A stretch of DNA of 64,000 nt from Alphaproteobacteria bacterium (GCA_030425925.1 JAUHZO010000003.1:124001-188000), one strand, 5' to 3'; shown: positions 52,790 to 62,565, numbered from the stretch's first letter. A program made the numbers and translations. The notes: generated by a model from the letters alone, not told the origin.

Positions 52790-53971
52790 CTACGGCTCGC
52801 GAAACGCCTCGCGCGACTTGTAGAGCGGCTTGAGAAGATATTGCAGAACCGTTTTCGAGCCGGTGTGCAGCTCCGCCTGCGCCAGCATGCCGGGGCGGAT
52901 TTCGATGGCGGCCTGGCGGTCGGTCATGGCCGCCATGTCCACGCGGATCGTGACGCGGTAATGCGGATCCTCGTCGTTGCGGCGTTCGTCCTTGTAGGTG
53001 TCGGCCGAAATCACGTCCACCCGGCCCTTCATCGTGCCGTATATCGTGTAGTCATACGCCGTCAGCTTCACCGTCACTTCCTGGCCCGGGCGGATGTTGG
53101 CAATGTCCTCGGGCTTGACCTTTGCTTCGACAAACAGGTCGTCGTCGACGGGGATGATCTGCATGATCTCTTCGCCCGGGCGCACCACGCCACCGATCGT
53201 GGTGACCATCAGCTTGTTCACCACGCCATGCATGGGCGAGGTCAGCACCGTCCGGTTCAACTGGTCCAGGCTCGCCTTGAGGTTCTGCCGCAGCGTCGCC
53301 AGTTCCTTGAGCGTCTCCGAGTATTCCTCGGCCCGCGCCAGCTCGGTCTGGGTGACGATCTCGTCATAGGCCTTGCGGGCGTCGGCATGGGCCTTGCGGG
53401 CGCGGGTGACCTCGATCAGCGCCACCACCTTCTTTTCCAGCAGGTTCTCCATCAGCGACATTTCCCGCGCCGCTTCGTCCAGCACCCGGCGCGCGCCTTC
53501 GCGTCGGCTGAAATAGTCGGATTGCCGTGCCGCCAGCAGCGCCCGTTCCGAGGCAACCATCTCCGGGGACCGGTCCGCCAAAGAGGCGGGGACGTCGAAC
53601 ACGGACGCCCCCGCCAGTTCGGCCTCGAGCCGCAGGCGGCGGATCTCGAGGGCGGTGATCTGGTCCTGAAGGTCGTCCACCGACGACCGGAATTGCGTTC
53701 CGTGCAGCCGCGCCAGCGTGTCGCCGCGCAGCACCTGGTCGCCTTCCTTCACCAGCAGCTCGGTCAGGATGCCGCCTTCGAGGTTCTGGATGATCTGAGG
53801 GCGGGACGAGGCGATGATCTCGCCCTCGGCGCGCACGATCTCGTCGACCCAGGCGTAAGACGCCCAGATGATGAAGACCCAGACCGAGGCGGCGCAAAGC
53901 CAGATGGTCAGCGAGGGTCCGCGCAGGCTTTGCGACAGTTGCGCTTGCAGGTTCGTGGTGGTCGTGGCCAT
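52790..53971 (-). CDS. HlyD-family type I secretion adaptor
   Basis: A 393-residue periplasmic adaptor that bridges the ABC exporter and the TolC-like channel. One N-terminal membrane span (IWLCAASVWVFIIWASYAWV), a biotinyl-lipoyl-like half-motif (IIQNLEGGILTELLVKEGDQ), a long coiled-coil hairpin (about residues 100-240), and the C-terminal MHGVVNKLMVTTIGGVVRPG and IRPGMLAQAELHTGSKTVLQ typical of type I MFPs. The start overlaps the ABC gene stop by one base (TGATG). Confidence 0.93.
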   Translation of the reverse strand: MATTTTNLQAQLSQSLRGPSLTIWLCAASVWVFIIWASYAWVDEIVRAEGEIIASSRPQIIQNLEGGILTELLVKEGDQVLRGDTLARLHGTQFRSSVDDLQDQITALEIRRLRLEAELAGASVFDVPASLADRSPEMVASERALLAARQSDYFSRREGARRVLDEAAREMSLMENLLEKKVVALIEVTRARKAHADARKAYDEIVTQTELARAEEYSETLKELATLRQNLKASLDQLNRTVLTSPMHGVVNKLMVTTIGGVVRPGEEIMQIIPVDDDLFVEAKVKPEDIANIRPGQEVTVKLTAYDYTIYGTMKGRVDVISADTYKDERRNDEDPHYRVTIRVDMAAMTDRQAAIEIRPGMLAQAELHTGSKTVLQYLLKPLYKSREAFREP

Positions 53972-56193
53972 CAGGCGACTCCGGGCTGCTGCGTGCGAAG
54001 ATGGTCAAGCACCTGGTCGCGCGGCCCGTCGATGGCCATGCGCCCCTGCGCCAGGATCAGCGTGCGCGATGCAAGGCTGAGGATCGGCACGCGATGCGTG
54101 GCGATCACCGCGGTGCGGCCCTCCAGCCAGCTTTCCAACCGCGAGATCAGCGTCTTTTCCAGCGTCTGGTCCAGCGCCGCGGTGGGTTCGTCCAGAAGGC
54201 AGATGTCCGGGTCCTGCAGCCACAGCCGTGCCCAGCCGATGGACTGGCGCTGGCCCACCGACAGGCCTTCGCCGCCATCCGCGATGTCAAGGTCCAGCCC
54301 CTTGGGATGCGCCTTCACATATTGCCCCAGCCCGGCGAAATCGAGCGCGGCGTAAAGCCGGTCATCGTCGCGTTCCAGCAGGTTGAGGTTCAGGTTGTCG
54401 CGCAGCGTGCCATGGAACAGCCGCACGTCCTGCCCCAGATAGCCGATGGACCGGCGCAGGTCCTTGGGGTCGATCTGCGCCATTTCCATGCCGTCGATCA
54501 GGATCTTGCCCTGTGCCGGCGCATAAAGCCCGGTCAGCATCTTCAGCAGCGTCGACTTGCCCGATCCGTTGGCACCCAGCACCGCGATCGTCTGACCGGG
54601 CTGGATGACGAATTTCGGCAGGTCCAGAACGGCGGCCCCTTCGGGATCGTAGCGATAGGTGACGCCCTGCAGCTCGTACTGACCCCTGAGTTTTTCGCGC
54701 CGCAGATAGGTGCGGGCACCAACCCGGTCCTGTGCCACCACGGCCACGGTGTCGAGCGCGTCGAGGGCCGATTTCACGTTGCCCCAGCGTGCGAGGATGC
54801 CGGAAAGCTGCGTCAGCGGGGCCAGCGTGCGCGAGGTCAGGATGCCCACTGCAATGATGGTCCCCACGGTGAATTCGCCGGCAAAGACCAGATAGGTGCC
54901 GGTGATCACCGCCCCGACATAGGTGGCTTGCTGCACCCCCTGGCTCCAGAAGGTCAGCGCCGCCGACAGCTTTCGCTGCTCGGAGGACTTCAGGGCCTGC
55001 ACAGCGGTCAGTTCCTGCCAGACGCGGGCAAAGCGGGATTCGGCGCGCTGTGTCTTGATCGTGTCCAGTTCGGCAACGGTTTCCTGCAAAAGCCGCGACT
55101 GTTTCGCCGATGCGCCCTGCATTTCCTGCGTCAGCCGGATCATGCGGCGCTGCAGGAAGAAGCCGGGCAGCACCATCAGGATGCCGCCCGCCACCAGCAC
55201 CCAGACCACCGATCCCGCGATGGACCAGACCAGCGCCAGAAAGACGAAGATGAAAGGAATGTCCGCCATGGCCCCGACGCTGGAAGCGGTGAAGAACTCG
55301 CGCACCGAGGAAAACTCGCGCATGGCGGCAAACAATTGCGGCGGCGACCGCCCCGGCAGGTCGGACCGCATGCCCAGCAGCCGGTTCATCAGCAGGCCCT
55401 GCACGCCCATCTCGATCTGCCGTCCGGCACCGTCCAGAAGCTGTGCCCGCGATACCTTGAGGAAGGCCTCCAGCAGCAGCGCCAGCGCGGCGCCTGCGGC
55501 CAGCACCCACAACGTGGCCTCGGACTGGTGCGGGATCACGCGGTCATAGACCTGCAGCGAAAACAGCGCCACCGACACCGCCAGCAGATTGGCCACGAAA
55601 GAGCCCAGCGCCACCTCGCCAAAATGGCGCGAGAATTGGCGGAACTCGCCCCAGAACCAGTGCCGTTTCTCGGCAACCTGCGCGTGGATGTCCGAGAGGG
55701 TGCGCACCGGCGCTTCGGCGCGCACCACGTCGCCGGCAAAGTAGGGGCCGAATTCGGCAATGGCGACGTCCGACTGACGGTCGGTGCCGGCCTCGTCATA
55801 GATGGTGAGGGTGCGGCCTTCCTGCGACAGCACCAGCACCACCTGCCCGTTGGACATCAGCGCCAGGGCCGGCCACAACCCCGGCACCAGGCTGTCAGGC
55901 GTTTCCACCGATGCAACCAGCCCGGCCGCCTCGGCCGCGGTTTGCAACGCGGCGGCGTCAAAGCTGTCATCGGCGCCGCCTGCCCGGGTCAGCGCATCCA
56001 GGATGTCGGCCCGACGGGCGTCGACGCCCAGCCGCGACGCCAGCGCGTGGACCAGATCGGCGCGCGCCTTGGCCCGCGCGCCGTGCCGGGGCGCACGCGT
56101 GGGCGTGTTGGCCGCTTGGGCGGGCACCTGCACCGCGCGCAACGCGGGCCGGTGAATGCGCCCGCTGCCGTTCTGGCCGCCTGCCTTGGTCAA
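53971..56193 (-). CDS. Type I secretion ABC exporter with C39-like domain
   Basis: A 740-residue ABC exporter. N-terminal region (about 40-160) has a C39-peptidase-like fold but no cysteine, so it should not cleave a leader (as in HlyB and LapB). It has a six-span transmembrane domain (about 185-450), Walker A LGANGSGKSTLLKMLTGLYA, signature EGLSVGQRQSIGWARLWLQD, Walker B DICLLDEPTAALDQTLEKTL and switch His in AVIATHRVPIL. It belongs to the LapB/BapB-like group. Overlaps the TolC-type gene by ATGA and the adaptor gene by one base. Substrate: the large surface protein upstream, inferred from the operon. Confidence 0.95.
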   Translation of the reverse strand: MTKAGGQNGSGRIHRPALRAVQVPAQAANTPTRAPRHGARAKARADLVHALASRLGVDARRADILDALTRAGGADDSFDAAALQTAAEAAGLVASVETPDSLVPGLWPALALMSNGQVVLVLSQEGRTLTIYDEAGTDRQSDVAIAEFGPYFAGDVVRAEAPVRTLSDIHAQVAEKRHWFWGEFRQFSRHFGEVALGSFVANLLAVSVALFSLQVYDRVIPHQSEATLWVLAAGAALALLLEAFLKVSRAQLLDGAGRQIEMGVQGLLMNRLLGMRSDLPGRSPPQLFAAMREFSSVREFFTASSVGAMADIPFIFVFLALVWSIAGSVVWVLVAGGILMVLPGFFLQRRMIRLTQEMQGASAKQSRLLQETVAELDTIKTQRAESRFARVWQELTAVQALKSSEQRKLSAALTFWSQGVQQATYVGAVITGTYLVFAGEFTVGTIIAVGILTSRTLAPLTQLSGILARWGNVKSALDALDTVAVVAQDRVGARTYLRREKLRGQYELQGVTYRYDPEGAAVLDLPKFVIQPGQTIAVLGANGSGKSTLLKMLTGLYAPAQGKILIDGMEMAQIDPKDLRRSIGYLGQDVRLFHGTLRDNLNLNLLERDDDRLYAALDFAGLGQYVKAHPKGLDLDIADGGEGLSVGQRQSIGWARLWLQDPDICLLDEPTAALDQTLEKTLISRLESWLEGRTAVIATHRVPILSLASRTLILAQGRMAIDGPRDQVLDHLRTQQPGVA

Positions 56194-57500
56194 ATCCTTG
56201 CCCCTTCAGCCAGCGCGCCCTTGAGCCGCGCCAGTTCCAGTTCGGCGCGGGCGGCCTTGTATTTCAGCGCGATCTCGGTTTCGAGCGCCTGAGCATAGGT
56301 TTCGTACACACCCACCACATCCATGACCTGCCGCTGCCCGCCATCATACTGGCGCTGGAAGATCTCCAGGTTCTGTCGCGCCTGCGCCGTCAGACCGCGG
56401 GCCTCTTCGGCCTGGCGGCGATAGGCCGCCAGCCTGGCACCTTGTGCCTCGATCTGCCGTGCGGCCACCTCGCGCGCTTCGGTCACCTTGCGTTCGGCGC
56501 TTTCCTTGGTCGCCTCGATGGCCTGAAACTCGGCCATCGTGCCCAGGCCGAACAGCGAATCCGTTGTCACCTCCAGCCCGAAATTGCCATCCGTCGAGCC
56601 CGTCGCCGCCAGCCCCGGCAGGTGCCCCGCCCGGGCGATGCGGGCCTGGGCCATCGCCTGATCCAGTTCGACCCTGGCGCGCAGCACGCCCAGCGCCTCA
56701 CCCGCGGCGCTGCCCCGGATCCCACCGATGCCGCGCAGCTCGCCCAGCGGGCGGGCCGACATGGCATTGAGTTCCGCCAGCGCGGTGGCCGCCGCCTCGC
56801 GCGCCTCTCCCGAGCGGGCGCGGATCGAGGCGTTCTTCTGCATGAGGATGTTGAGGTCGGACATGTCCGACACGCCGCCATCCACGCGCTGCTGCATGAC
56901 CCATTGAAACTGGCTCATGTCCTCGTGCGCGTTGTCCAGATGGGCGGACAACTGGCGGTTTTCCTCGGCGGTCAGGTACAGCGACAGCGCCTCGTACACG
57001 CGGCGATTGCCATCCTCGACCAGCGTGACGGCGGCGGCCTCGACATTGGCCTTGGCCAGATCGCGCTCGGCCACCTTGCGGCCATTGTCAAACAGCACCT
57101 GATTGATGATCAGTTCGGCCACGAACTCTCCCAGAGAATTCAGAGAGATCCGCGGGCCGATCCGGGGCAGCCAGTTCTTTTCGGCGGCCTCGGCCCGCAG
57201 CCGCGCGACGCGCAGTTCGGCCTCGGCCACACGCGCATCCGACGCGATGACCGCATCGGCCACCTGCGCAAAGGGCGTGCCCGGTTCGATCACCGAAGGC
57301 CGGGTCTGCAGGGCATGGATCACCGGAGAGGCGTCGGAGGGTTTGACAACCGCCGCCGTGGCAGGGGATTTCTGCGGCGCGGTGGCCGCAGGCTCGCCTC
57401 CCTTGAAGCGAGAGACGGTGCCCTCGCCCATGTCTTTCAAACACCCGGGCAGCATCATCAACGCGATGATCATCCCCAGGCTCTGCCTGCCATGCCTCAT
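56190..57500 (-). CDS. TolC-family outer-membrane lipoprotein of the type I system
   Basis: A 436-residue outer-membrane efflux protein with a lipoprotein signal (MIIALMMLPGC) and two OEP repeats of long helices (FAQVADAVIASDARVAEAEL, VAERDLAKANVEAAAVTLVE, YDGGQRQVMDVVGVYETYAQ). The conserved TolC hinge sequence ELIINQVLFDNGRKV precedes them. It completes the secretion trio with the ABC and adaptor proteins, overlaps the ABC gene by ATGA, and lies 85 bases downstream of the surface protein gene. Confidence 0.92.
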   Translation of the reverse strand: MRHGRQSLGMIIALMMLPGCLKDMGEGTVSRFKGGEPAATAPQKSPATAAVVKPSDASPVIHALQTRPSVIEPGTPFAQVADAVIASDARVAEAELRVARLRAEAAEKNWLPRIGPRISLNSLGEFVAELIINQVLFDNGRKVAERDLAKANVEAAAVTLVEDGNRRVYEALSLYLTAEENRQLSAHLDNAHEDMSQFQWVMQQRVDGGVSDMSDLNILMQKNASIRARSGEAREAAATALAELNAMSARPLGELRGIGGIRGSAAGEALGVLRARVELDQAMAQARIARAGHLPGLAATGSTDGNFGLEVTTDSLFGLGTMAEFQAIEATKESAERKVTEAREVAARQIEAQGARLAAYRRQAEEARGLTAQARQNLEIFQRQYDGGQRQVMDVVGVYETYAQALETEIALKYKAARAELELARLKGALAEGARI

Positions 57501-57546
57501 GTCGTGCCCCCGTATCGGCGCGATTATTGTTTGTATCGGGATCCGG

Positions 57547-57565
57547 GGCCCGGTTTGGCCGGGCC
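57547..57565 (-). other. Intercistronic hairpin between surface protein and TolC genes
   Basis: GGCCCGG-tttgg-CCGGGCC, a seven-pair stem in the 85-base gap. Read leftward it is not followed by a T-run, so it is more likely a stability or processing element than a complete terminator; partial read-through to the secretion genes would lower their expression relative to the adhesin. Confidence 0.5.
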
Positions 57566-57585
57566 TCCGGACGGTATACTTGTCC

Positions 57586-60500
57586 TCAGATCACCACGTT
57601 GGTGATGTCATCCTCGATCAGCAGTGTGGCGTCGCCCAGCGTGAAGACGTTGTAGCTGGTGTTGCCCTGCGCTGTAGTGCCGGCAGCCTGCGCGCCGGTG
57701 ATGGTGACGCTGTCATCCGCACCGCCCTCGACGATCAGCGTGTCGGTGTGATCCGACAGCGCGACCAGCTGGGCTTCGGTGATGGTGAACGCGCTGTCCT
57801 CGGCGAATTGCAGGTCGATCTTCTCGATCTGGAATTCCGACAGGGTGTCGGCCAGAGCGTCGGTCATGGTGACCTCGGAGGTGCGGGTATCGTCCACCAC
57901 CAGATAGGTGCCCGAGGTATTGCCGGCATCGTCGGTCGAGGCGATCACCAGGTGCGAGCCGTCGGGAACCACCTGGCTGAAAGCATACGACGTCTCGCCC
58001 AGCGCGGGAATCTCGTCGGCCGAGAAGCCCACCTCTTCGACCGAGGTGTCGCTGACCACGTGGCCGATCTGGATGTCGTCTGCCGTGGTTTCCAGCGAGA
58101 CGCCGCGCAGACCGGTATGGTCGCGGGTATAGCTTTCCACCACCGGGCTGTCGGGCAGATCGGTGTCGATGCTGACGGTCTCGGTGATCGTGCGCACGTT
58201 GCCTGCCGGGTCCGTCGCCTCGATCATCACCGGCGCATCCAGCGTGCCACGCGGGATGGAGCTGCCGGGGATGTCCACCGTCCAGTAGCCGTTCTGGTTG
58301 ACCGTGGCCACATGCACGACCCCGCCCATGGTCACCTCGACCACCGAGCCCAGCTCGACCTGGCCCGCCAGCGTGATGCCATCCTGCGCCTCGAGCGCGT
58401 TGACCACGTTGTCCGGGGTGATGTCCGCCGCCGTCATGTTCAGGCGATGCACCCAGGTGTCCACCGTCAGGTCGGTGGTGGTGGTCGCGGTGTTGCCCGC
58501 GGCATCGGTGGTGTTGATCGTGGCGGTCACGCCGTATTCGTCATTGGCGTTGAAGGCCGAGGCCGGGAAGGTCACCTCCCAGCTGCCGTCCGCCGCAACG
58601 TCGGCGTCGTAGGCGATGCCGTCGATCACAACCTCGACCGTGCCGCCCTGTTCGGTGGTGCCCGCCAGGGTCACGCCCCGGCCTGCCTCGGAGGCGTTGA
58701 TCACACCGTCGCCGGTCACCGGATCGCCGCTGACGCCGAAGTTCAGAACCTCGGTATCCACCTCGACGCTGTCGGTGCGGGTCAGCGTGTTGCCCGCGCT
58801 GTCGGTGATCGTTGCGGTGATGTCGGCCGTATAGGTGCCCGGCGCGATTTCCGCGGCGGTGTAGCTGGCGCTCCACGCCCCGTTGGCCCCGGTTTGCACC
58901 ACATGGCTGACGCCGCCCAGGGTGACGGTGACCATCTGGCCCGGGTTCGAGGTGCCGGTGATCACCACGCCGTCTGCGGCTTCGGCATAGTTGACCACGT
59001 CATCGGTCTCGATCGGGTCGGGATCTATGGTCAGCAGGCCTGCATCGGTGTCGATGATCACGCTCTGGGTCAGGGTTTCGCTGTTGCCCGCGATGTCGGT
59101 GGACACGGCGGTCAACGTCACGGTCTGTTCGCCCTGCGGCAGCTGGCCTGCGGTAAAGGTCACGGTCCAGTTGCCATCGGCATCCACCGTCGCGTTCTGC
59201 GTGGCACGGTCCAGCGTGACCACAACCGACCCGCCGGGTTCGGTGGTGCCCGTCAGGGTGATGCCCTGCGCGGCTTCTTCCGCGTTGACCACACCATCGG
59301 CACCGCCCGTGTCGGAGGTGATGGCAAAGTTGCGCACCAGCGTGTCGACCTGCACCGTCCCGTTGGCCGTGGCGCTGTTGCCTGCGGCATCGGTGGCGAT
59401 TGCAGTGACCGGCAGGCTGGTTTCACCGGTGGGGATTTCCGCAGCCGAGAAGCTGGCGGTCCAGCTGCCATCGGCGGCCACGGTGGCGGCATGGGTGATT
59501 GCCCCCATCGTCACCATCACCGAGGCACCCGGTTCGGCGTTGCCGGTCAGCACGACGCCATCGGCGTATTCGGCGGCGTTCACGATGCCGTCGCCCTCGA
59601 CACCGCCCGTACGCACGCTGACCTCGGTTTCGGTGTCGATCCGGATCGTCCCGCTGACGGTGGCGGTGTTGCCCGCGACATCGGCGGACATGGCCGAGAC
59701 CGGCAGGCTGGTTTCGCCCTCGGGCACCAGAGCCGCCGGGATCGTGACGCTCCAGCTGCCATCGGCGGCAACGCTGGCGGCCCGGACAGTGCCCTGCACG
59801 GTGACGGACACCGCAGCGCCCGGCTCTGCCTGTCCGGTCAGCAGCACGCCGTCGGCGCGTTCGGCGGCATTCACTACGCCGTCGCCTTCGACGGCGTCAT
59901 CGTCCATCGTCAGCGCGGTTTCGGTGTCCACGGCCACGCTACCCGCGGTCATCTGGGTGTTGCCTGCCGCGTCGGTGGCCGACACGGTGACGTCCATAGT
60001 GGTCACGCCGGTCGGCACGGCGCTGGCCGGAACGTTCACGCTCCAGCTGCCATCGGCCGCGGCGGTTGTGACCAGTTGCTGGCCGCCGGTGGTGACGGTG
60101 ACCGACGCCCCCGCCTCGGCGGTGCCGGTCAGCGTGACGCCGTCGGCCTGTTCGGTGGCGTTGATCACGCCGTCGCCTTCAACAGTGTCGGTCACCAGCG
60201 TCACCGTGGTCACGGTGTCGATGGCGATGCTGCCCTGGGCGGTGGCGGTGTTGCCCGCGACATCGGTGGCCAGCACCGAAACCGGCAGGCTGGTTTCGCC
60301 CTCGGGCACCAGCGCCGCCGGGATGGTGATGCTCCAGTTGCCGCTGGCGTCGGCGGTGGTGTCAAAGGTGCTGCCTGCAACGGTCACCGCGATGGCGGCC
60401 CCGGCTTCGGCGATGCCTGTCAGCGGCACGTCGTCGGCGCGTTCGTCGGCATTCACGACACCGTCGCCTTCCACCAGCCCGTCGGCGACGGCCACCATGG

Positions 60501-62565
60501 TTTCAAGATCGACCATCACGCTGCCCGAGGCCGTGGCCACGTTGCCCGCGGCATCGGTCGAGGTGACCGCAACATCCAGCGCGCCTTCGGTCACGGTGAT
60601 GAGGCCCTGCTGGATCACCACGCTCCAGCTGCCATCGGCGGCAACGCTGGCGGCAAGATCCTGGCCCGAGACGCTGCCGACAACCGTGCTGCCCGGCTGG
60701 GTCGTGCCGGTGAGGGTCACACCCGCGGCGGCCTCGGCCGTGGTGTCAAAGCTTGCATCGCCCACGGTCACCGTCACGCTGGCGCCGGCCTCGGCGGTGC
60801 CGGTCAGGGCCACACCGCTCTGGCTTTCGGTCAGGTTGATGATGCCGTCGCCCGCCACGCTGCCGGTGTCGATGGACAGGGTGGTTTCGGTATCCACCGA
60901 GAACCCATGCGTCGTCGTCGCCACGTTGCCCGCGGTGTCGGTGGCGGTCACGGTGGCGGTGCTGTCATAGACACCCGTCGGCAGGCTGCCATTGGGGAAG
61001 GTCACCGTCCAGCTGCCATCGGCGGCAACGGTGGCGGTCTGGGTCACACCCTCGATCGTCACCTCGACCACCGAGCCCACCTGCGTGGTGCCGGTCAGGA
61101 CAAGGCCCGCTTCCAGTTCCGCACCGCTGATCAGATCATCGCCGGTCAGCGGCGTGTTGGTCAGGGTGACCTCGCTGACGATGTCGATCTCCAGCGTCGA
61201 GCTTGCCGAGGAGGGGTTGCCCGCGGCATCCACCGTCGTTGCGGTGATCTCGGCAATGTACTCGCCGCCGGGGAAATCGTCCGAGGTGACGTCCAGCACC
61301 CAGGTGCCGTCTTCGGCCACCACCACCGTTTCGGTGAGGTCGGCAAAGGTCACGGTGACCGACGCACCCGGCGTCGAGGTGCCGGTGATCTGGAAGCCGG
61401 CATCGGCCTCGGCCCCGTTGATCAGGTTGTCGCCGCCCACCGTTCCGATGGTGATCGGGTGCGCGACGGTGTCGATCTGGACCTGGTCGTTGATGGTGGT
61501 GGTGTTGCCGAAATCGTCTTCGGCAGTGATCACCACATCCGAGATGTATTCGCCTTCGGGCAGCACGGTGTCGTCGATCGCCACGCTCCAGTCACCGTTT
61601 TCGTCCACGGTGGTGGTCTGCGTGCTGTCGCCGATGGTGACGGTCACCGTGGCACCTACTTCGCCGGTGCCCGAGATCGAAACCCCTTCCTCGTGCTGCT
61701 CGGCGTTGAACAGATCGCCGTTGGACACGGCCCCGTCGGTGACGTCGATCAGCGGCGGGGTCGTGTCGATGATGACGGTCGGGCCGTCCAGTTCCGTCAC
61801 GGTGCCGTCGGGATCGGTGACCACGACGTCGATGTCTTCATAAGTGCCGTCTTCGGGGAAGCGGTCGCCGTCGAACACGGCTTCCCAGCCGCGGTCCTCG
61901 TCGGCGATCACGGTCACGGTGTCGTCGCCGATGATCACGGTGACCTCGGAGCCGGGGTTCGCCGTGCCCGTCACCCGCACTTCGCGGACATCCTCGCCGT
62001 TCAGCGCATAGGCCGCGTCGGCATCGTTGACCGTGGGCGGGATCCAGTCGCTGCCGCCATCACCGTCGCCGCCACCGATGCCCAAAAGGCCCGAGCCGCC
62101 GACGAGCAGACCGGCCGCCAGCATGCTGACCTCGCCATCGTCGCCGTCACCGGTGGCCGGATAGGCCCCGTCCGCCACGACCGTGGGTTCGTCGATGAAG
62201 ATCAGTTCGTCCGACGGGCTCCACTTGCCCCAGGTCTCGGTCGGGCCGTATTGCGCGAACAGCGCGCCGCCTTCGGCCTCGACAAAGCTGACTTCGTTGA
62301 GAATGCCATCGGCGCTCAGGAACAGCCGGTTGCCGCCCTCGCCGCCATCGAAATACCCTTCGAGCACGATCACGCGCCCGTCCGCCAGGGTGATCAGCAG
62401 GTCGTCTCCGGCACGGTCATACCCGCGCAGATCGGACTGGCTGATGTTCAAGAAGATGTCGCTGCCCGCACCGGCATCGATCAGGAATCCCTGACCTTCA
62501 CCGCCCACAGACCCACGCTCCAGCGCACCCGCACGGGTACGGACCACGAAATCGATCGCGTTCAT
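57586..62565 (-). CDS. BapA-type Ig-repeat surface protein secreted by type I system
   Basis: A 1659-residue protein. Residues 1-80 form a BapA/LapF-like prefix domain (DIFLNISQSDLRGYDRAGDD, GRVIVLEGYF). A linker with MLAAGLLVGGSGLLGIGGG (about 148-166) follows. Then come about 13 Ig-like repeats of 95-99 residues, each with GVxLTGTxxxG, ATVAADGSWSV and TDAAGN; one degenerate repeat; and a C-terminal part (about 1560-1659) without RTX nonapeptides. In comparable systems such proteins hold cells in biofilms. The ATG at 62565 has GAGTGGTG upstream; ten residues earlier is another start. Encoded first in the secretion operon. Confidence 0.9.
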   Translation of the reverse strand: MNAIDFVVRTRAGALERGSVGGEGQGFLIDAGAGSDIFLNISQSDLRGYDRAGDDLLITLADGRVIVLEGYFDGGEGGNRLFLSADGILNEVSFVEAEGGALFAQYGPTETWGKWSPSDELIFIDEPTVVADGAYPATGDGDDGEVSMLAAGLLVGGSGLLGIGGGDGDGGSDWIPPTVNDADAAYALNGEDVREVRVTGTANPGSEVTVIIGDDTVTVIADEDRGWEAVFDGDRFPEDGTYEDIDVVVTDPDGTVTELDGPTVIIDTTPPLIDVTDGAVSNGDLFNAEQHEEGVSISGTGEVGATVTVTIGDSTQTTTVDENGDWSVAIDDTVLPEGEYISDVVITAEDDFGNTTTINDQVQIDTVAHPITIGTVGGDNLINGAEADAGFQITGTSTPGASVTVTFADLTETVVVAEDGTWVLDVTSDDFPGGEYIAEITATTVDAAGNPSSASSTLEIDIVSEVTLTNTPLTGDDLISGAELEAGLVLTGTTQVGSVVEVTIEGVTQTATVAADGSWTVTFPNGSLPTGVYDSTATVTATDTAGNVATTTHGFSVDTETTLSIDTGSVAGDGIINLTESQSGVALTGTAEAGASVTVTVGDASFDTTAEAAAGVTLTGTTQPGSTVVGSVSGQDLAASVAADGSWSVVIQQGLITVTEGALDVAVTSTDAAGNVATASGSVMVDLETMVAVADGLVEGDGVVNADERADDVPLTGIAEAGAAIAVTVAGSTFDTTADASGNWSITIPAALVPEGETSLPVSVLATDVAGNTATAQGSIAIDTVTTVTLVTDTVEGDGVINATEQADGVTLTGTAEAGASVTVTTGGQQLVTTAAADGSWSVNVPASAVPTGVTTMDVTVSATDAAGNTQMTAGSVAVDTETALTMDDDAVEGDGVVNAAERADGVLLTGQAEPGAAVSVTVQGTVRAASVAADGSWSVTIPAALVPEGETSLPVSAMSADVAGNTATVSGTIRIDTETEVSVRTGGVEGDGIVNAAEYADGVVLTGNAEPGASVMVTMGAITHAATVAADGSWTASFSAAEIPTGETSLPVTAIATDAAGNSATANGTVQVDTLVRNFAITSDTGGADGVVNAEEAAQGITLTGTTEPGGSVVVTLDRATQNATVDADGNWTVTFTAGQLPQGEQTVTLTAVSTDIAGNSETLTQSVIIDTDAGLLTIDPDPIETDDVVNYAEAADGVVITGTSNPGQMVTVTLGGVSHVVQTGANGAWSASYTAAEIAPGTYTADITATITDSAGNTLTRTDSVEVDTEVLNFGVSGDPVTGDGVINASEAGRGVTLAGTTEQGGTVEVVIDGIAYDADVAADGSWEVTFPASAFNANDEYGVTATINTTDAAGNTATTTTDLTVDTWVHRLNMTAADITPDNVVNALEAQDGITLAGQVELGSVVEVTMGGVVHVATVNQNGYWTVDIPGSSIPRGTLDAPVMIEATDPAGNVRTITETVSIDTDLPDSPVVESYTRDHTGLRGVSLETTADDIQIGHVVSDTSVEEVGFSADEIPALGETSYAFSQVVPDGSHLVIASTDDAGNTSGTYLVVDDTRTSEVTMTDALADTLSEFQIEKIDLQFAEDSAFTITEAQLVALSDHTDTLIVEGGADDSVTITGAQAAGTTAQGNTSYNVFTLGDATLLIEDDITNVVI

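Noticed and set aside
53971-56193. Peptide-cleaving (bacteriocin-type) ABC exporter
   Set aside because: The C39-like N-terminal domain contains no cysteine at all, so it cannot act as a cysteine protease.
57586-62565. RTX toxin identity for the large secreted protein
   Set aside because: No GGxGxDxxx nonapeptide arrays are present; the repeats are Ig-like and the N terminus is a BapA-type prefix.
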